Assembly: GCA_025345505.1 (NCBI GenBank)
Contig: JANVCC010000152.1
Coordinates: forward strand, 1,311,318 to 1,375,317
From: Todiramphus chloris collaris
Lineage: Eukaryota; Chordata; Aves; Coraciiformes; Alcedinidae
Length of the DNA stretch: 64,000 nucleotides
Reading direction: 5' to 3'
Numbering within the stretch: position 1 is the stretch's first letter; each line of letters begins with the position of its first letter. The notes below the pieces were generated by a model that was given only the letters and a program-made list of their open reading frames with translations, was not told the origin of the DNA and ran no database searches. The position numbers were made by a program, and so were the translations under genes. Below, piece by piece: positions 1 through 13,000 of this stretch.

Positions 1-1300
1 GATTCAAGAGTCACCATGGACACACACCTGGACTCAAGCACCCAGTGCAGTGGTGGAGGCAAACAAGCCAGTGTGATCCTCAGGTAGATAAACAACTGTG
101 TAGAAAGCTGGGAGACTAAAGTGATTTTATCTCTCTAGCTCACATTAGTGGAGCTGATGCTGAAACAGTTCTTACGTTTTTTAACATTGATAAATTGGAT
201 AGAAAGCAAGAAAAAACCTCAAATAACTGGTGGGAAGAAGGGAAAAAAAATAAATCGAAGAGACTAAAAGAGACCAGTCTGCTTACCATATCCAAAGGCA
301 GTTGCAAGACAAGATTACAAACACCTGGTGAGAAAATAGGCTTTTAAAATTACTAAAGACACAACAGGCACCTGTGGTTGGGAATAAAGCCAAATGAAAT
401 TAGAAATACGGTGCAGTTTTAAACCATGAGGAAAATTAATCACTGGAGGAAATGATCGAGGGAAGTGGTGACTTCTCTGGCTTTTCATGTTTTCCATGCA
501 GTACAGAATACCTTTCTAAGGGCTGCCACAGCCAAATTGCTCGGCAGATGAATAACTGAGGGTACACCCTTGGTGCCAGTTGCTACGTGCAAAGAGATCC
601 AAGGCTTAGAGTGCCACAGGAAGAAGTAAGTCTTTGCCTTGAACTGTTTTGTGATTAGAGCAGCCATATGTAGGGGGAAGATCTGGGGTTTTGTCACTGT
701 CTGGTTGTTTACAGTATCTGATAACATTTTAATGCATAATCCTGGAATCCAGGAATTCCCACTTACCCTTGAAGCTGACTGGTGCTCCCTTCCACACACA
801 CGCCCTCTTTCTCAATCAATCTTTCATTCCTTCCCTTAGGCTCAGCTAGTCAGCTTCAAAAACACTAGGAAAGTGTCCTTAAATATCAAAGCAGTCTAGA
901 GGTGCCTGACCGACAGGGCAGTGATTCTCCACACGGATGGTCAGCCCTGGTCAGGAAAGGGCTACAGGACGTGCCCCTGAGGGGCTGATGGCGTTATCCA
1001 TGTGCGCTGGTCATGCTCCGAGAATAATTGCTGGGTGACAGCTCTCTGAGAACTTGAGCTGGGGGATATATATATATATTAGGATCAGGCCCCAGTAAGA
1101 GCACGATGCTAAACTTCTTAGACCTAAAGTCCAAACCAGTTGAAGACTGGGCAAACCTCTGTATAACGATCTCTCTGGTTACTGCCAAGGGTAGCTTTTA
1201 AGAAATGACACAGTAATTATTGCTACTATTTACCTGACTTTTGAGCGGAGCTTAACGCTTATGACGAGATGCTTAAAATAGCCGGATCCTTTGCCTACCA
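1..1300. other. Upstream flank of CWC15, no gene recognised
   Basis: Open reading frames here are short (longest about 100 codons, - strand 485-799) and match no family I recognise. A short TA run (about 1066-1081) is the only repeat. A divergently transcribed neighbour could start near the CpG-rich region at 1.3-2.1 kb, but no exon of one can be defended from the sequence. Confidence 0.5.
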
Positions 1301-2150
1301 AGGGCTCACTACTTGCGAGTGCCCGCTGTGCTGGCTCGCTCATTCCTAGAGCTGCGGTAGCTCCCTGGCTGGCGTTATCTCTGGGGGCCTCTCGTGGGCT
1401 TTCTTTTACATTGCACGTTGTCTGAACAGCGCTCAGAAAACGTATCCGGGGTAATTCAGAGATAAACCGAAGAGCCTTTCACCTCACGCGCAAGTTTGGC
1501 AGGAAGGTGCAGCTAAAAGAAACACAAAACCCGCGAAAGGAACCGCGTTGTAAAAGGTGGCGTTTCATCCCCGAGTGATGCTCGTTCACGCTTCGGCTTC
1601 TTTACAGAAACGGCAACAATACGCCCGTGTAAAAGGAGCGTTCCTTCGCGAGAGGCGATTGTGAGGGCAACTGCTACGCGGGCAGCGCCGTCCCGCCCGG
1701 CTCCCCCTCTGTAGCCACCGCGGCGGGCACGCTCGCCCCCCTCCCTGCCTCCGTCGGCCATCGGGGCAGCCGTCTCTATGGTAAGTCCTCCCCCGGCGGC
1801 GGCTTCCGTCGGGCTGTCTCGCTGGTGCCGCGCGGTGCCTTGTGGGGGCTTGGCGGAGTTATGGTGCTGGCGTAGGGCCTGGGCGCGCAGGAGGCCGAGG
1901 TGTAAGTACACGGGGAGGCCGAGGGCGAGTGCCCGAGCGAGTCGGCCCGGGAGGGGGGCTGGAGGAGGAGGGCTGGCTGTGGATGGGGTCTCTGAGGGGG
2001 AAAAACGCGGGTTCGGGGTAGGGGCTCTTGAGGTGGAGTGCCCCAGTGAGGGGACGGGCTGCGGCCGGGTCGGGGAGCAGGGCACCAGGCCGAGCCCGCT
2101 CGCTTTCTCTTGGCTAATAACCCTGCGGGGTCTGTCCCTCCTTCATGTCC
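1300..2150 (+). promoter_or_regulatory. CWC15: CpG-island promoter region of CWC15
   Basis: This stretch is rich in G, C and CpG dinucleotides, unlike the AT-rich DNA on either side. It lies just upstream of the first CWC15 coding exon. There is no obvious TATA box, as is usual for housekeeping CpG-island promoters. It contains two strong splice-donor matches (GTAAGT at 1781 and at 1902), either of which could end a non-coding first exon. Long GC-driven ORFs occur on both strands and are probably artefacts. The exact transcription start cannot be read from sequence. Confidence 0.7.
1690..1780 (+). other. CWC15: Probable non-coding first exon of CWC15 (start uncertain)
   Basis: The first coding exon of CWC15 begins right after a splice acceptor, only eight bases before its ATG, so an upstream leader exon must exist. 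The best donor is ATG|GTAAGT with GT at 1781-1782. An alternative donor is GTAAGT at 1902, which would give a longer leader. The 5' boundary here is only a guess. If the 1780/3950 junction is used, the leader ends in ATG joined directly to TAG. Confidence 0.45.
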
Positions 2151-3949
2151 CGCTGAAGAGGCTTCCGCAGGGCTCCCGTTATTTCTGAAAACTGAGGTCG
2201 GTGTGATGGTCCCTGGGTGGCTTCAGGTTGAGTCTGGGTCCTTTAAGGCCGAGCCAAATGCAAACCGTTGTAAGAGGCACGGGGATGGTGTCTGGGGTGT
2301 TATTAGTGCTTTGTGAAACTCCGCAGCCACACTGGAACTGGTCTTTCACCTGAATTTATGGATCCTTCTATTACATATAATTAGCGCAGATGAGTTCTGA
2401 GAGCAGGTGGACCATGGGTCTGGCAGAATCTGTGCCAAGACAGAGCTAAAATGGCTTGCTGAGCTCCAGCTGACTTGCACAGCGTCACTGGAAAGCATCA
2501 GCAACCTTTGGTTAATGAACCAAAGCAAGTTACTGCCTCACTTCCTTTTAAAGGTGCTTCTGTGTGTTAATTTTGTTTTTTGAGTAGTAGTTCAGTACCA
2601 GTAACTGTGTTCTTCCTGATGGGATGTTACACTGAGCAATAAATTATTTAATAACTTTAACACTGAAGTCATGTGTTGTGTGATCTCATTAAAAGTGAAA
2701 AAAATAAGCAAATAATGCGAGCAGAGCATAAATAAGTTTTATTTGTGTATCACAAAAGCATATGAAACAATATCATGGGTTTTTATAAATTTGCTTTTTA
2801 ATGTTCTTTAATATGTTCTCTTGTCATCCTCTAACATTCAGCCTTCTGGTAGGATGGCTTGTGAGATGACCGTCCTCTATTTCATCTGTCTTTAGCCTGT
2901 GGCCAATGGATGTGCGTGTCTTGGTGAAGCAGGAATGAGCATAGTTTCCTCATAGTAGAGTTAAGATGGTGAGGGTTGACCGTGCAGGGGTTTTTGGAAT
3001 TGGTCAACCACCTTAAACTCTTGGCACAGTGGTTTGGGATTGCAGAGTCTCCAGCTCCTGTCCAGAAGCACTGAACTCAGTGCATGCTGACAAGGTGTCT
3101 GTGCTGCTGAGGCTGCTTGGAGTCTATTTCACCTGTTTGCCACGGAACAGTTGACTCTGGGCAACAGCTAGTTCAGTTTTTAGGACGTGCTGGCAGTACG
3201 TGAGTTCCCAAGTGAGAGCTGGTGAAAATTTCTCTGTTTTTCCAAGCTTTTTTCACTGCATTTTGTTCACGCAATGGTAAAGGTATTGGCCTCGTGCTAC
3301 CAGGGAAACATTAACCCTGGCCCTTCAGAAGGTTTTGCAGGCTGGCTAGAGGTCTCTGCAGGTCAATCTCAGAGGACTGTGCTGCAGTATTAATGATAGT
3401 GCTGTGCTTGTACTGGAGAACTGAACAGGGCCATGACAAAGGTTGGAGCTTTCAAGTTGCGTGGTCTTCATCAGTATTTGATTATCAACACCATCCTAGG
3501 CATGCCATGGTCTTTGTCAGTCAGCATTTCTGGTGATGATATCTAGATATGGTTTGGGGAATAATGGCAGGGTCATTTGCAGTAGGGAGTCTTTTTTTGC
3601 TGTCATTTTTCAGGAGGGTAGAGCATTTATTTACAAGACTGTATTGCTTGCCTTAAGGGTAGGAGACCAGCTCCTGTCTGGTTTTATTTACTTTCCACAC
3701 TTCCTGTGCAAGTCTGTGTATTGTCTTTCAAGCATGTTGGGAAAGACTTTGTTTTGAAAACCTGAATGGATTCTGTCAATTCTGTCAGTAAAAAGATCCT
3801 TAAATTTCAAGGATCATGAGCCAAGTGATAGATGGTATTTTGCCCTGGGACTTGTCAGTGCTACTACTGTTCCAGAAACAAAGTAGCTTCTGGTGAATGT
3901 CTTTCACTGGAAGTTGTAGTAACGACTGTTTTATCCATTGATTCTGTAG
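1781..3949 (+). other. CWC15: CWC15 intron 1
   Basis: This is the interval between the likely leader donor and the acceptor at 3948-3949. It starts GC-rich and becomes AT-rich. I see no exon, RNA gene or recognisable transposon in it. A TGATGA element at about 3533 has no matching D box, so it does not make a convincing box C/D snoRNA. Confidence 0.5.
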
Positions 3950-3957
3950 TAGTTAAA

Positions 3958-4088
3958 ATGACGACAGCAGCAAGGCCAACATTTGAACCTGCGAGAGGAG
4001 GAAGAGGAAAAGGTGAAGGAGACTTAAGTCAGCTATCCAAACAATATTCCAGCAGAGATCTTCCTTCTCATACTAAAATCAAATACAG
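3958..4088 (+). CDS. CWC15: CWC15 coding exon 1 (residues 1-44)
   Basis: The acceptor TGTAG precedes position 3950, with a second TAG at 3950-3952. The ATG is at 3958-3960. The donor CAG|GTCAGT lies at 4088/4089 and splits the Arg44 codon (AG|A). Confidence 0.96.
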
Positions 4089-7000
4089 GTCAGTATTGGG
4101 TTTTTTTTGGTCTTATAATCACAGAATCATCAAGGTTGGAAAAGACCTCTAAGATCATCAAGTCCAACCATCAACCCTACACTACAATGACCATTAAACC
4201 ATGTCCCAGAGTGCCATGTCTAGGTGTTTTCTGAACATCTCCAGGTCTGGTGACTCCACCACCTCCCCAGGCAGTCTGTTTCAATGCCTCGCCACTCTCT
4301 CAGTAAAGATATTTTGCCTAATATCCATCCTAAACCTCCCCTGGTGCAACTTAATCCCATTTCCTTTTGTCCTATCAATAGTTACATGGAAGAAGAGACC
4401 AACTCTTGCTACAACCTCTTTTCAGGTAGTTGCGGAGAGTGGCAAGGTCACCCCTCGGCCTTCTCCAGACTAAACAATCCCAGTTCCCTCAGCCTCTCCT
4501 CACAAGACAGGTTCTCCAGGCCCTTCACCAGCTTTGTTGCCCTTCCCTGGACCCGCTCCAGCACCTCAGTGTCTTTCTTATACCGGGGTGCCCAAAACTG
4601 AACACAGAACTTGAGCTGCAGCCTCACCAGTGCCAAGTGCAGGAGCACGATTGCTTCCCTACTCCTGCTTATAGCAAAATGGTCTGGGAATGATTTTTTT
4701 GTTCTGAGCTGTACTTTGAAATTTTCACAATAGATGTTGATGTGCTTGACACTGAGGCAGGGAAATTGTAGGATAGCACTCAGTGTTGGAAGAGACGATG
4801 TTGAACACTGCAGGTGCTTCATGCAGGTCCTGGGAGAGGAAATTGCTTTAATCAGTAATTTTAGGAATATTTTCCTCTCTTTGAAATATATAATAAATCT
4901 TCATTATCCTTTTGAAAGATTATATGAAATCTGGTGTCAGTACAATACAGATACCTAGAATTCAATTGTGTCAGCCTAAAAATGTTCTCTTTATCTAAAT
5001 GATGTTCCTCTTCTCAGTGAAATTACAGTTAAGGTCTTACTTCTGCACTCCTTTGTGCAAATGTTTACCCTTTCACCTCTTTCCTCCTGCCTCTTTTCTT
5101 TTTTAATGATACATGTGGAATAAGGGAGTTGGAACATTTTGGACAATACTGAAATCAGCAGCACAAAATGTGCTCTTAAATGCATTTTGTTGTTACGGGA
5201 AAAATTGCTGGTGGTTTGTTCTTCAAACAAACGTGTTCTTTGGAGCACTAGTCTGTTGCTTTGAAAGAAGTGTGTGGGGACAAATATGTACAGGAATATA
5301 CAATATATGTTTTAACAAACCCCTCTGTGTGTATGAGAGAGAGATGGAGGGGGCATGAAGCATAATCTGTTCCTTCTCCCAAATACCTAATACAGAATTG
5401 TCTTTGTTAAATAGCCAGGACTGCCTCACAGCAGAAGAAGTTCAGTGTTTCAGTCCCACTCGTGTTCACTTAAAAGGCACATGGTTTGGGGGGATTTTGG
5501 AGCTATATCAGGGATTTCAAGTTCAGGCTTTTAATTACAAAAGCAAATGAAATACTTCATCATAAAGACAGGCCGTGCACACAACATATTTATAATGGCT
5601 TGAGTCTGGGTTTCTTCCAGGCACTCTTATTTCCAGCCCTGGGTTCACAGAAAGGTGAAAGGAATTGCTGCTTATTTTTCTTCATTAGTTCTTTTCAAGA
5701 TTTCCACAGAAAATTCAATGCACTCTAGTTGGACTTTAATGTGACTTAAATATAAATAGTCTGTTGCTTTTGGCCAGTGTGTGTTAAATAAAAGGGAAAT
5801 ATTTGCAATATGTTTCACTAAAGCTAGTGTTTTGCCTGTTCTCCCAGCATTTTTTTAATGGTCGTGGGAGATTGTCTGGTATGTCCCGTAGAGGGGAAGA
5901 GGTTTGTGCAAAATGTGTTCTAGTCTTGGTCTGATTTGTAAGCCTTACAGACTGGGTTTGCAGCAACAACTATAGGTGATAAAATGTTGAGGAAAGCTGG
6001 ACATGATGCTTGTGGATGCCTGCTAGCACACTGGGCTTGGACTGCTGGGGAGCAGAAGATTTAGACGTAGCTACAAAGGTGGATGTAGTCATCCTGGTTT
6101 TGTAGGAATTTATGTAGGGTCTTTTAATTCATTTGAGAGCCACTGGAAGGAACGTGTCTCTGTGTGTAATGCATACAGAGAAGGGGGCTGATGAAGAGAG
6201 AATAAACAAATGTGTGTTTATGTGGTACCCAGTTCTTATTCTTTTTACTTTCCTGTTCACCCCAAGATTTATTTGCCTTGAAACAGTTGTTTCCAGCTGC
6301 AGACTGTAAACTTCAGCTTTTTTTCCCCTTCTCATATTGTTTTAGACAGACCACTCAGGATGCTCCTGAAGAGGTGCGTAACCGTGATTTCAGAAGGGAG
6401 CTTGAGGAGAGAGAACGGGTTGCTGCGAGAGAAAAGAACAGAGACAGACCAACCAGAGGTAAAAACAAAGAAACAAAAATCTTAATACCTTTGCGTGGTG
6501 TTGCTCTCGCACAAAACTTGGTGTTGTAAGAAGCTGGTGGGTTGCAGACAGCATGTCATGAAAGTAGAATTCAGGGTATCGGTTGGAATAGTTCAGAGCT
6601 GTTGACCTGCAAGGGAATTTCCGCTGGCTTTCACGCTGGCTTCATGCTAGGAGAAATCTAGGCCAGCCAGTAGAATAGCATGGGCCATCATACAGGCCAG
6701 CTGATACAGTATGATTGTGATGAATTGGCAACTAGTATGTCCAGTGAGTAACGGGCTGGGGTTTTGTACTTGGACAAGTGAGGCAGGAAGGAGAAGGGGA
6801 ATGACTCATCTTCTGGTGTTACAGCAACAGCGTAACAATAAATCCATTTTTAAAGTATGCAGGTCTGTTCAGATACAGTGAAGTGGCAATTAGAATGAAA
6901 ATTGATGGGGGTTTTGAGAAATACTCATTTTTAGTATTAAGCTTGACAGAATTTAGGTGCTTTGGATTTAGGTGTGAAGGTATTGTGAGGCTTTCAGATT

Positions 7001-10000
7001 CACAGACAAAAACAGATGTGGCTCGGACCAAACTAGCCAACAGGAATGTTTTGGTGTGGTCCTCACTGGGAACCCTCCAAATGTATGTATAGAATAAGAA
7101 TATTTCTACACAGCTTTTTCTTCTCCTGTTCTTTCTTATTGAAATGCTGACTTCAAAAAACTTTTGGAGGCCACATTGTTAGGTTTAGGGATGTTATTGC
7201 TTCCCATACCTACAGGGGAGGAATTAGCATGGGCATTAAGATTGAGAAGGGAGGAAAAAAGTATGCATATGCGTTTTATCTCTTACTCTAATGCAAGACA
7301 TATTGTGAAGATTTTTGCTTTCTGACATTAGGTGCCGTTCAATGAAGTGACTTAATTGCTTTTTTGTTTGTTTGTTTGTTTTTGCTTGTTTGGTGGTGTT
7401 TGTTTGTTTATTTAATTCCATAGAACACACAACATCATCTTCTGTGTCTAAGAAGCCTCGGCTAGACCAGATTCCTGCAGCAAATCTTGATGCAGATGAT
7501 CCTCTTACTGATGTATGTATTTTTTCTTTTCTTTCATTGTCCTCTTTGCTATTTAATGGAGTATGTACTTTTAGGCCTGCTAAAGATTTAAGACAGGTGC
7601 CAGAGTATCTTCCTTTTACGGTTACTCTGCTGTGGTGGAAGTCCAGAGTGGTTCAGAGGATTCTGGTCCATGCTGTAATGGTATTTTTGGAAAGCACAAA
7701 AAAAATAGGGAACTGAATGTACCGCTTGGAGTATGGGGAAATGGGTGAGTGACTTTTTAGACTCAATCAGACACTGGGTTAGAATTCCCCAAAGGTAGAA
7801 CTGTTGAGATGCATTCACAGTCTGCATGATAATGGATTTTTGCTATTGGCTCCTCTCCTCATGCTGATGTCTGGGACTTGGGTCTAAAGCTTGACAATAA
7901 GCTCTTTTTTTTTTTTTTTTTAAAATCCTGTTATATTTGGCCCCAAGAATGCTGGGTGGGGTATTCAGGCACGCTATTATGATTTACATTGCAGTGATTA
8001 GAGAGTAGTTGGGCACAGCCATTCTCTGGAATCTGTCAGCTACATTGCATTTGAACTATAAAAATTAACTGCAGCCATCTAAAAAGCACAAACATGTTTT
8101 TGTATTGACTTCGCTGCACAAGAGCAAATCAACCATTTGTATTATATTTGCTGCTGCAGCAAGCACCCAAGTACTTCAGTAATCAGCCAGCAGCAAATTG
8201 CAGCCTTAGTTGGGCAAACCAGGGCTGTTTTTATTAAATTTAATTTAATTAACGAGCTGCTTCTTATTTCCATTTGTTGCTATTAGGAAGATGATGAAGA
8301 TGAGGACTTGGAAGACAGTGATGATGATGACACTGCAGCTCTTCTGGCTGAACTGGAAAAAATCAAGAAAGAACGAGCTGAGGAGCAGGCTCGGAAGGTA
8401 AAATCTCACCCAATAAGGAACTTCTGTATTTTGCATACTGGTGTTTGTTAAAATTGCTGCGTCTTAAGTAGCTGGGAAGAATGAGAACTGGTAAACAAAG
8501 TGTCCTTTAAAACTCTTCTCAATAAGATGGATTTGTTCTTCTATGTAATAATTGTTGTCAGGAATTTTTTACTTTAGTAGATCTACTGATCCTACTGAAC
8601 CCTTACTGAGTAGACCTACTCAGTAAAACATTTTAGTCACTTTCCTAACACTTTCTAGAGGCAGTGTGTCAATGTAATCTTGCTTTTCACGCGCACGTCT
8701 TTCTCTGAAGACGGCTATCATACCAAACTATATAGTGCCATTAGTGAGCTATATACTGTCCAGTGGAATTTCATGTATTAACTACCATTTTCAAAACAAG
8801 CAATATGATTTATTTTTTATGAAATAAAAATATATGCACTTTTTGATGCTTTTTCTCATGGATGCAATTTTTATACAGTAGATGTGCTTTCACAGCATTG
8901 GTGCTGTGTTGTCTTGGCAAGGAGCACCAGTTGTAACCATAAGACCAGAACTTAGATGGGGATTCTAGATGGGGTCGGTCTTTTTTCAGCCCTGTCCAGT
9001 GATAGGACAAGGAGTAACAGTCACAAACTGGAACACATGAAGTTCCACTTAAACATAAAGAAAAAATTCTGTACTGTGAGGCTGACGGAGCACTGGAACT
9101 GGCTGCCCAGGGAGGTTGTGGAGTCTCCTCCTCTGGAAACTTTGAAAACTCGTCTGGATGTGATCCTGTACAACCTACTCAAGTTGAGCCTGCATTGGCA
9201 GGTGGTTTGTACTAGCTGATCTGAAAAAAGTCTCTTCCAACCCCTACCATTCTGTGATTCTGCAATTTTGTGAACTCTTCATGTCATTAGACACAGGCTA
9301 ATAAATAAATAATAACAGTACAACAGTCTTTACAGAACTTGGAAAGTCAACTCACTTGTAGACTTCATATGTGACTCTCTCTCCGTATAGAAACACTGCA
9401 TTCTACTCTTGAATTAGAGGGAAGTCCCTGTAGTTAGAGATTGTTTTCCCATGAGTGGGATCAAATCTTATGTCATTGGCTCCCACACCTTGTTGGTATA
9501 AGAGAGATTGTTGGGCTGGAGTGCACTAGCAAACTCCCTGATTGATAAGTGGATTTCTAGGGACTGTTTCTGGGAATACTCTGTGTTGTCAAACTGGTCA
9601 GGACTTGGAATGAGCTGCACTGGTTCTAGCATTGTATTGCAACAGTTCAGTGTCCCAGTATTTCATCTGCACTACTGGAATGCTCTGCCTCTGGTGGTGC
9701 AACAGAACTGGTGGATGTGTGGGGCATTCCCTCTTCTGATTTTAGCATGTGCTTGCTTATTTTTGAGTAGAGTTTAAATCATTTTAGTGCTTTTGAAAAA
9801 TGTTGCATACTTCAGTTTGAGTATTTTTCTATGGTTTTATAAGTAGATTCTCCATTAATGTAAAAAAATTAAAAAAATAAAAGCCCCAAAGCAAACAAAC
9901 CAAACAATATCCCAAAACAAGCCACCTGTCATCTTCATATGAGGTTATCTGAGATGTTTTTTAGAACATGCTAAATACCATTGGCCTTGGCCCATTGTTC

Positions 10001-13000
10001 CAGCCTGTCCAGATCCCTCTGCAGAGCCTTCCTACCTTCAAGCAGATGAACACTCCTGCCCAGCTCAGTGTTGTTTGCCAACTTACTGGGGGTGCCCTCA
10101 GTGAGATTCAACAAGGCCAAGTGACAGGTCCTGCCCTTGGCTTACAGCAACGCCCTGCAGTGCTACAGGCTTGGGGAAGGGTGGCTAGAAAGCTGCCTGG
10201 TGGAAGAGGACCATGTGGGTGTTGGTCAACAGCCAGATGGAGATTATAGGCAGTGTGACCAGCTGAAAAAGAAGGCCACCAGCATCCTGGCTTGTATCAG
10301 AAATAGTGTAGGCAGCAGGAGTAGGGAAGTGATCATGCCCCTGTACTCAGCACTGGTGAGGCCACACCTTGAATACTGGGTTCAGTTTTGGGCCCCTGAC
10401 TACACAAAAGGCACTGAGAGACTGGAGCGTGTCCAAAGAAGGGCAATGAAGCTGGTGAAGGGTCCAGAGCACGAGTCATAAGAGGAGCAGCTGAGGGAAC
10501 TAAGGCTTCTTAGCCTGGAGAAAAGGAGGCTGAGAGGGAGACCTCGCTCTCTACAGCTGCCTGAAAGGGGGTTGCAGCAAGGTGGGGGTCAGTCTGTTCT
10601 CCCATGTAACAAGTGATAGGACAAGAGGAAATGGCCTCAAGTTGTGCCAGGGGAGGTTTAGGTTGAATATTAGGAAAAAATTCTTCTCCAGAAGGGTCGT
10701 AAAGCATTGGAACAGGCTGCCCAGGTGGAGTCACCATCCCCGGAGGGATTTAAAAGCTGTGTGCTGAAGGACATGGTTTAGTGGTGACCTGGCAGTGCTG
10801 GGTTAACATCACTTAAAGGTCTCTTCCAACCAAAGCAATTCTATGATTTCTGTGATCCTAAACAAACATATTAAATGCTGATCAGGAGGCTAATCAAAGG
10901 CTGCTATGACAGCTTATTACTTTGGCACCTCTGAACTACTCATAACCTTACCTGTAGCTTAACACACATGTAGCATCTAGGAGAGAATGTGTTTTAAGTG
11001 CTATAAGCAGTGATGTAGCACTTTCCTGCTCTTGGCTAAAAACATAGAAATTTACCTTTAAAATCAGCAAGGCCTGTAAAACCAGCAAGTGCTACGATTT
11101 TGGAGCTAAGTACTCTGGAAAGCTAAAACCTGTACCATGCTGCTTCGGGGCAGAAGTTATACTATAGAAAACACTTGAATTTCCATCTGGCCTTTGAGTG
11201 GTCTTTTACACTGAAGTGTGTCTGAAACTGTCTCTCTAGGCTGAGGGGAGACCTCATCACTCTCTACAACTACCTGAAAGGACATTGTAGAGAGGCTGGT
11301 GCTGGTCTCTTCTCTCAGGTAATTAGGGATAGAACCAGAGAGAATGGCCTAAAGCTGAAACAAGGTAGGTTTAGACTGGACACTAGGAAAAAATTCTTCA
11401 CAGACAGAGTGGTGAGATATGGGAATGGGCTGCCCAGGGAGGTGGTTGAGTCACCAACCCTGGATATGTTTAAACATCGCTTGGATGTGGTGTTGGGGGA
11501 TATGGTCTAGGGGTGAACTTGTAGAGTAGGGCTAATGGTTGGACACAATGATCCCAAGGGTCTTTTCCAACCTAAATGATTCTGTGATTTGCAGCACATC
11601 ATTCAGCAGTGAAACACACTGAAAATGACTTAAAAACACTGGCAGCAATTCTGCCATGTATTCCTGTGGGAAATGTATTAAACTACAAATTAAGGGTAGC
11701 AGCTTGTAGGAAAAGCTCCTACTTCAGCTCTCCTTGCACAGTGCTTAAAAGGAAAGCTTAGGTCTGTATGGATTTTTCACTTGTCCTGATAGTGCAAATT
11801 CTACATCTAGATCAAAGAGCGTAACTCGTCTCATTTCAGTGTAGAAAACTTTCAGTAGGAAAATAATGGTGGTAAATGTCAGCACAGACAACCAAGCGCA
11901 GGCTTCTCTTGTGTGTAGAAAGCCAAAGGAAGTAACATTCAGCGACTATGAGGTTCTTACTTTGTCACTAGAGGGTGCTAAAAGCCATGAAGTACTGAGT
12001 ATAGCACTTGTTTTCTTTTGCCGTCTCTTAACTGCTATTTTTTTTTACCTTCATGGATGTTCACCCTCTCCCAGAAGCAGGGTTTATAACATCCAATGCT
12101 ATGTACATACTGAATACATGCACACTTATCTGAACTATGTTTGTTTCTTCCTAAAAATCAGTATTATTTAGAATAGTGCACACTATTGCACACTCATTTA
12201 TTGCTGTGTTCATCCTTTCTCTGGCTGGTGGTAGACAGACTCTCTTAAAGTCTGACATTTTTAGTAAATAGTGCGTGCTCTACAGGTACTTGGAATTTTA
12301 TATTTTTTGGCCTTTTTTGAGAGTAGGAAACTTAAGACTACGTTGATGGAAAAAGTAAAAACCAAGCTGGAGCATAGCCTTGGAAAGTGTCTTTAGGAGT
12401 AAGACTCTCCTTAGGAAAGATCACTTATGTATGTTGGCTTCAGGGGTACAATCTATTTAGATTAGTCCTTGTTTTCCATGGCTTTGAAATAAGGTGTTAC
12501 TGGCAAAGCATTTTATAGCCATTTTATATTAAATCCCTTTTCCCTTCAGTTACGTGGGATTTCGTATTGTCATGTATTGCAAACTGTAATTTAAACCTGA
12601 TTTTGTAAGTGACGTTTTATTAGTCATAGAACTGATTTCAGGATAACATCTCATGTAATGGTGTAGATGGCTTTTAGTCCTCATCCACGGATGTTTCTGC
12701 TGAAATGCTGTTGTCCATAGTAGACAGCCTGGGTAAACCAGTGGCAAGGCAAAGGGAGACTGCAGAGTGAATGCCTGTTCACTCTTCTGCACATCATTCT
12801 CGAATGACCTTCTTGTTACACAGACAGATTTAACGTGTCTCTGCATCTTCTTGGAACGTATCAGGGACTTAACAAGATGAAGTGAGTTAAAATAGAGTAA
12901 TAGATCCCAGATTTATGCCATATGTAATTTTCTTCCTGATATCTCAGTTATTTTGATTTATTAAAATGCTAGTCCAGTTACTTACGAGATTTCATTTAGA

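Noticed and set aside
3530-3620. Possible box C/D snoRNA in CWC15 intron 1
   Set aside because: A TGATGA is present but there is no D box (CTGA) with a closing terminal stem at a suitable distance.
10137-10481. 114-codon + ORF
   Set aside because: It lies wholly in a CR1 copy ([19 protein letters not shown] frame).
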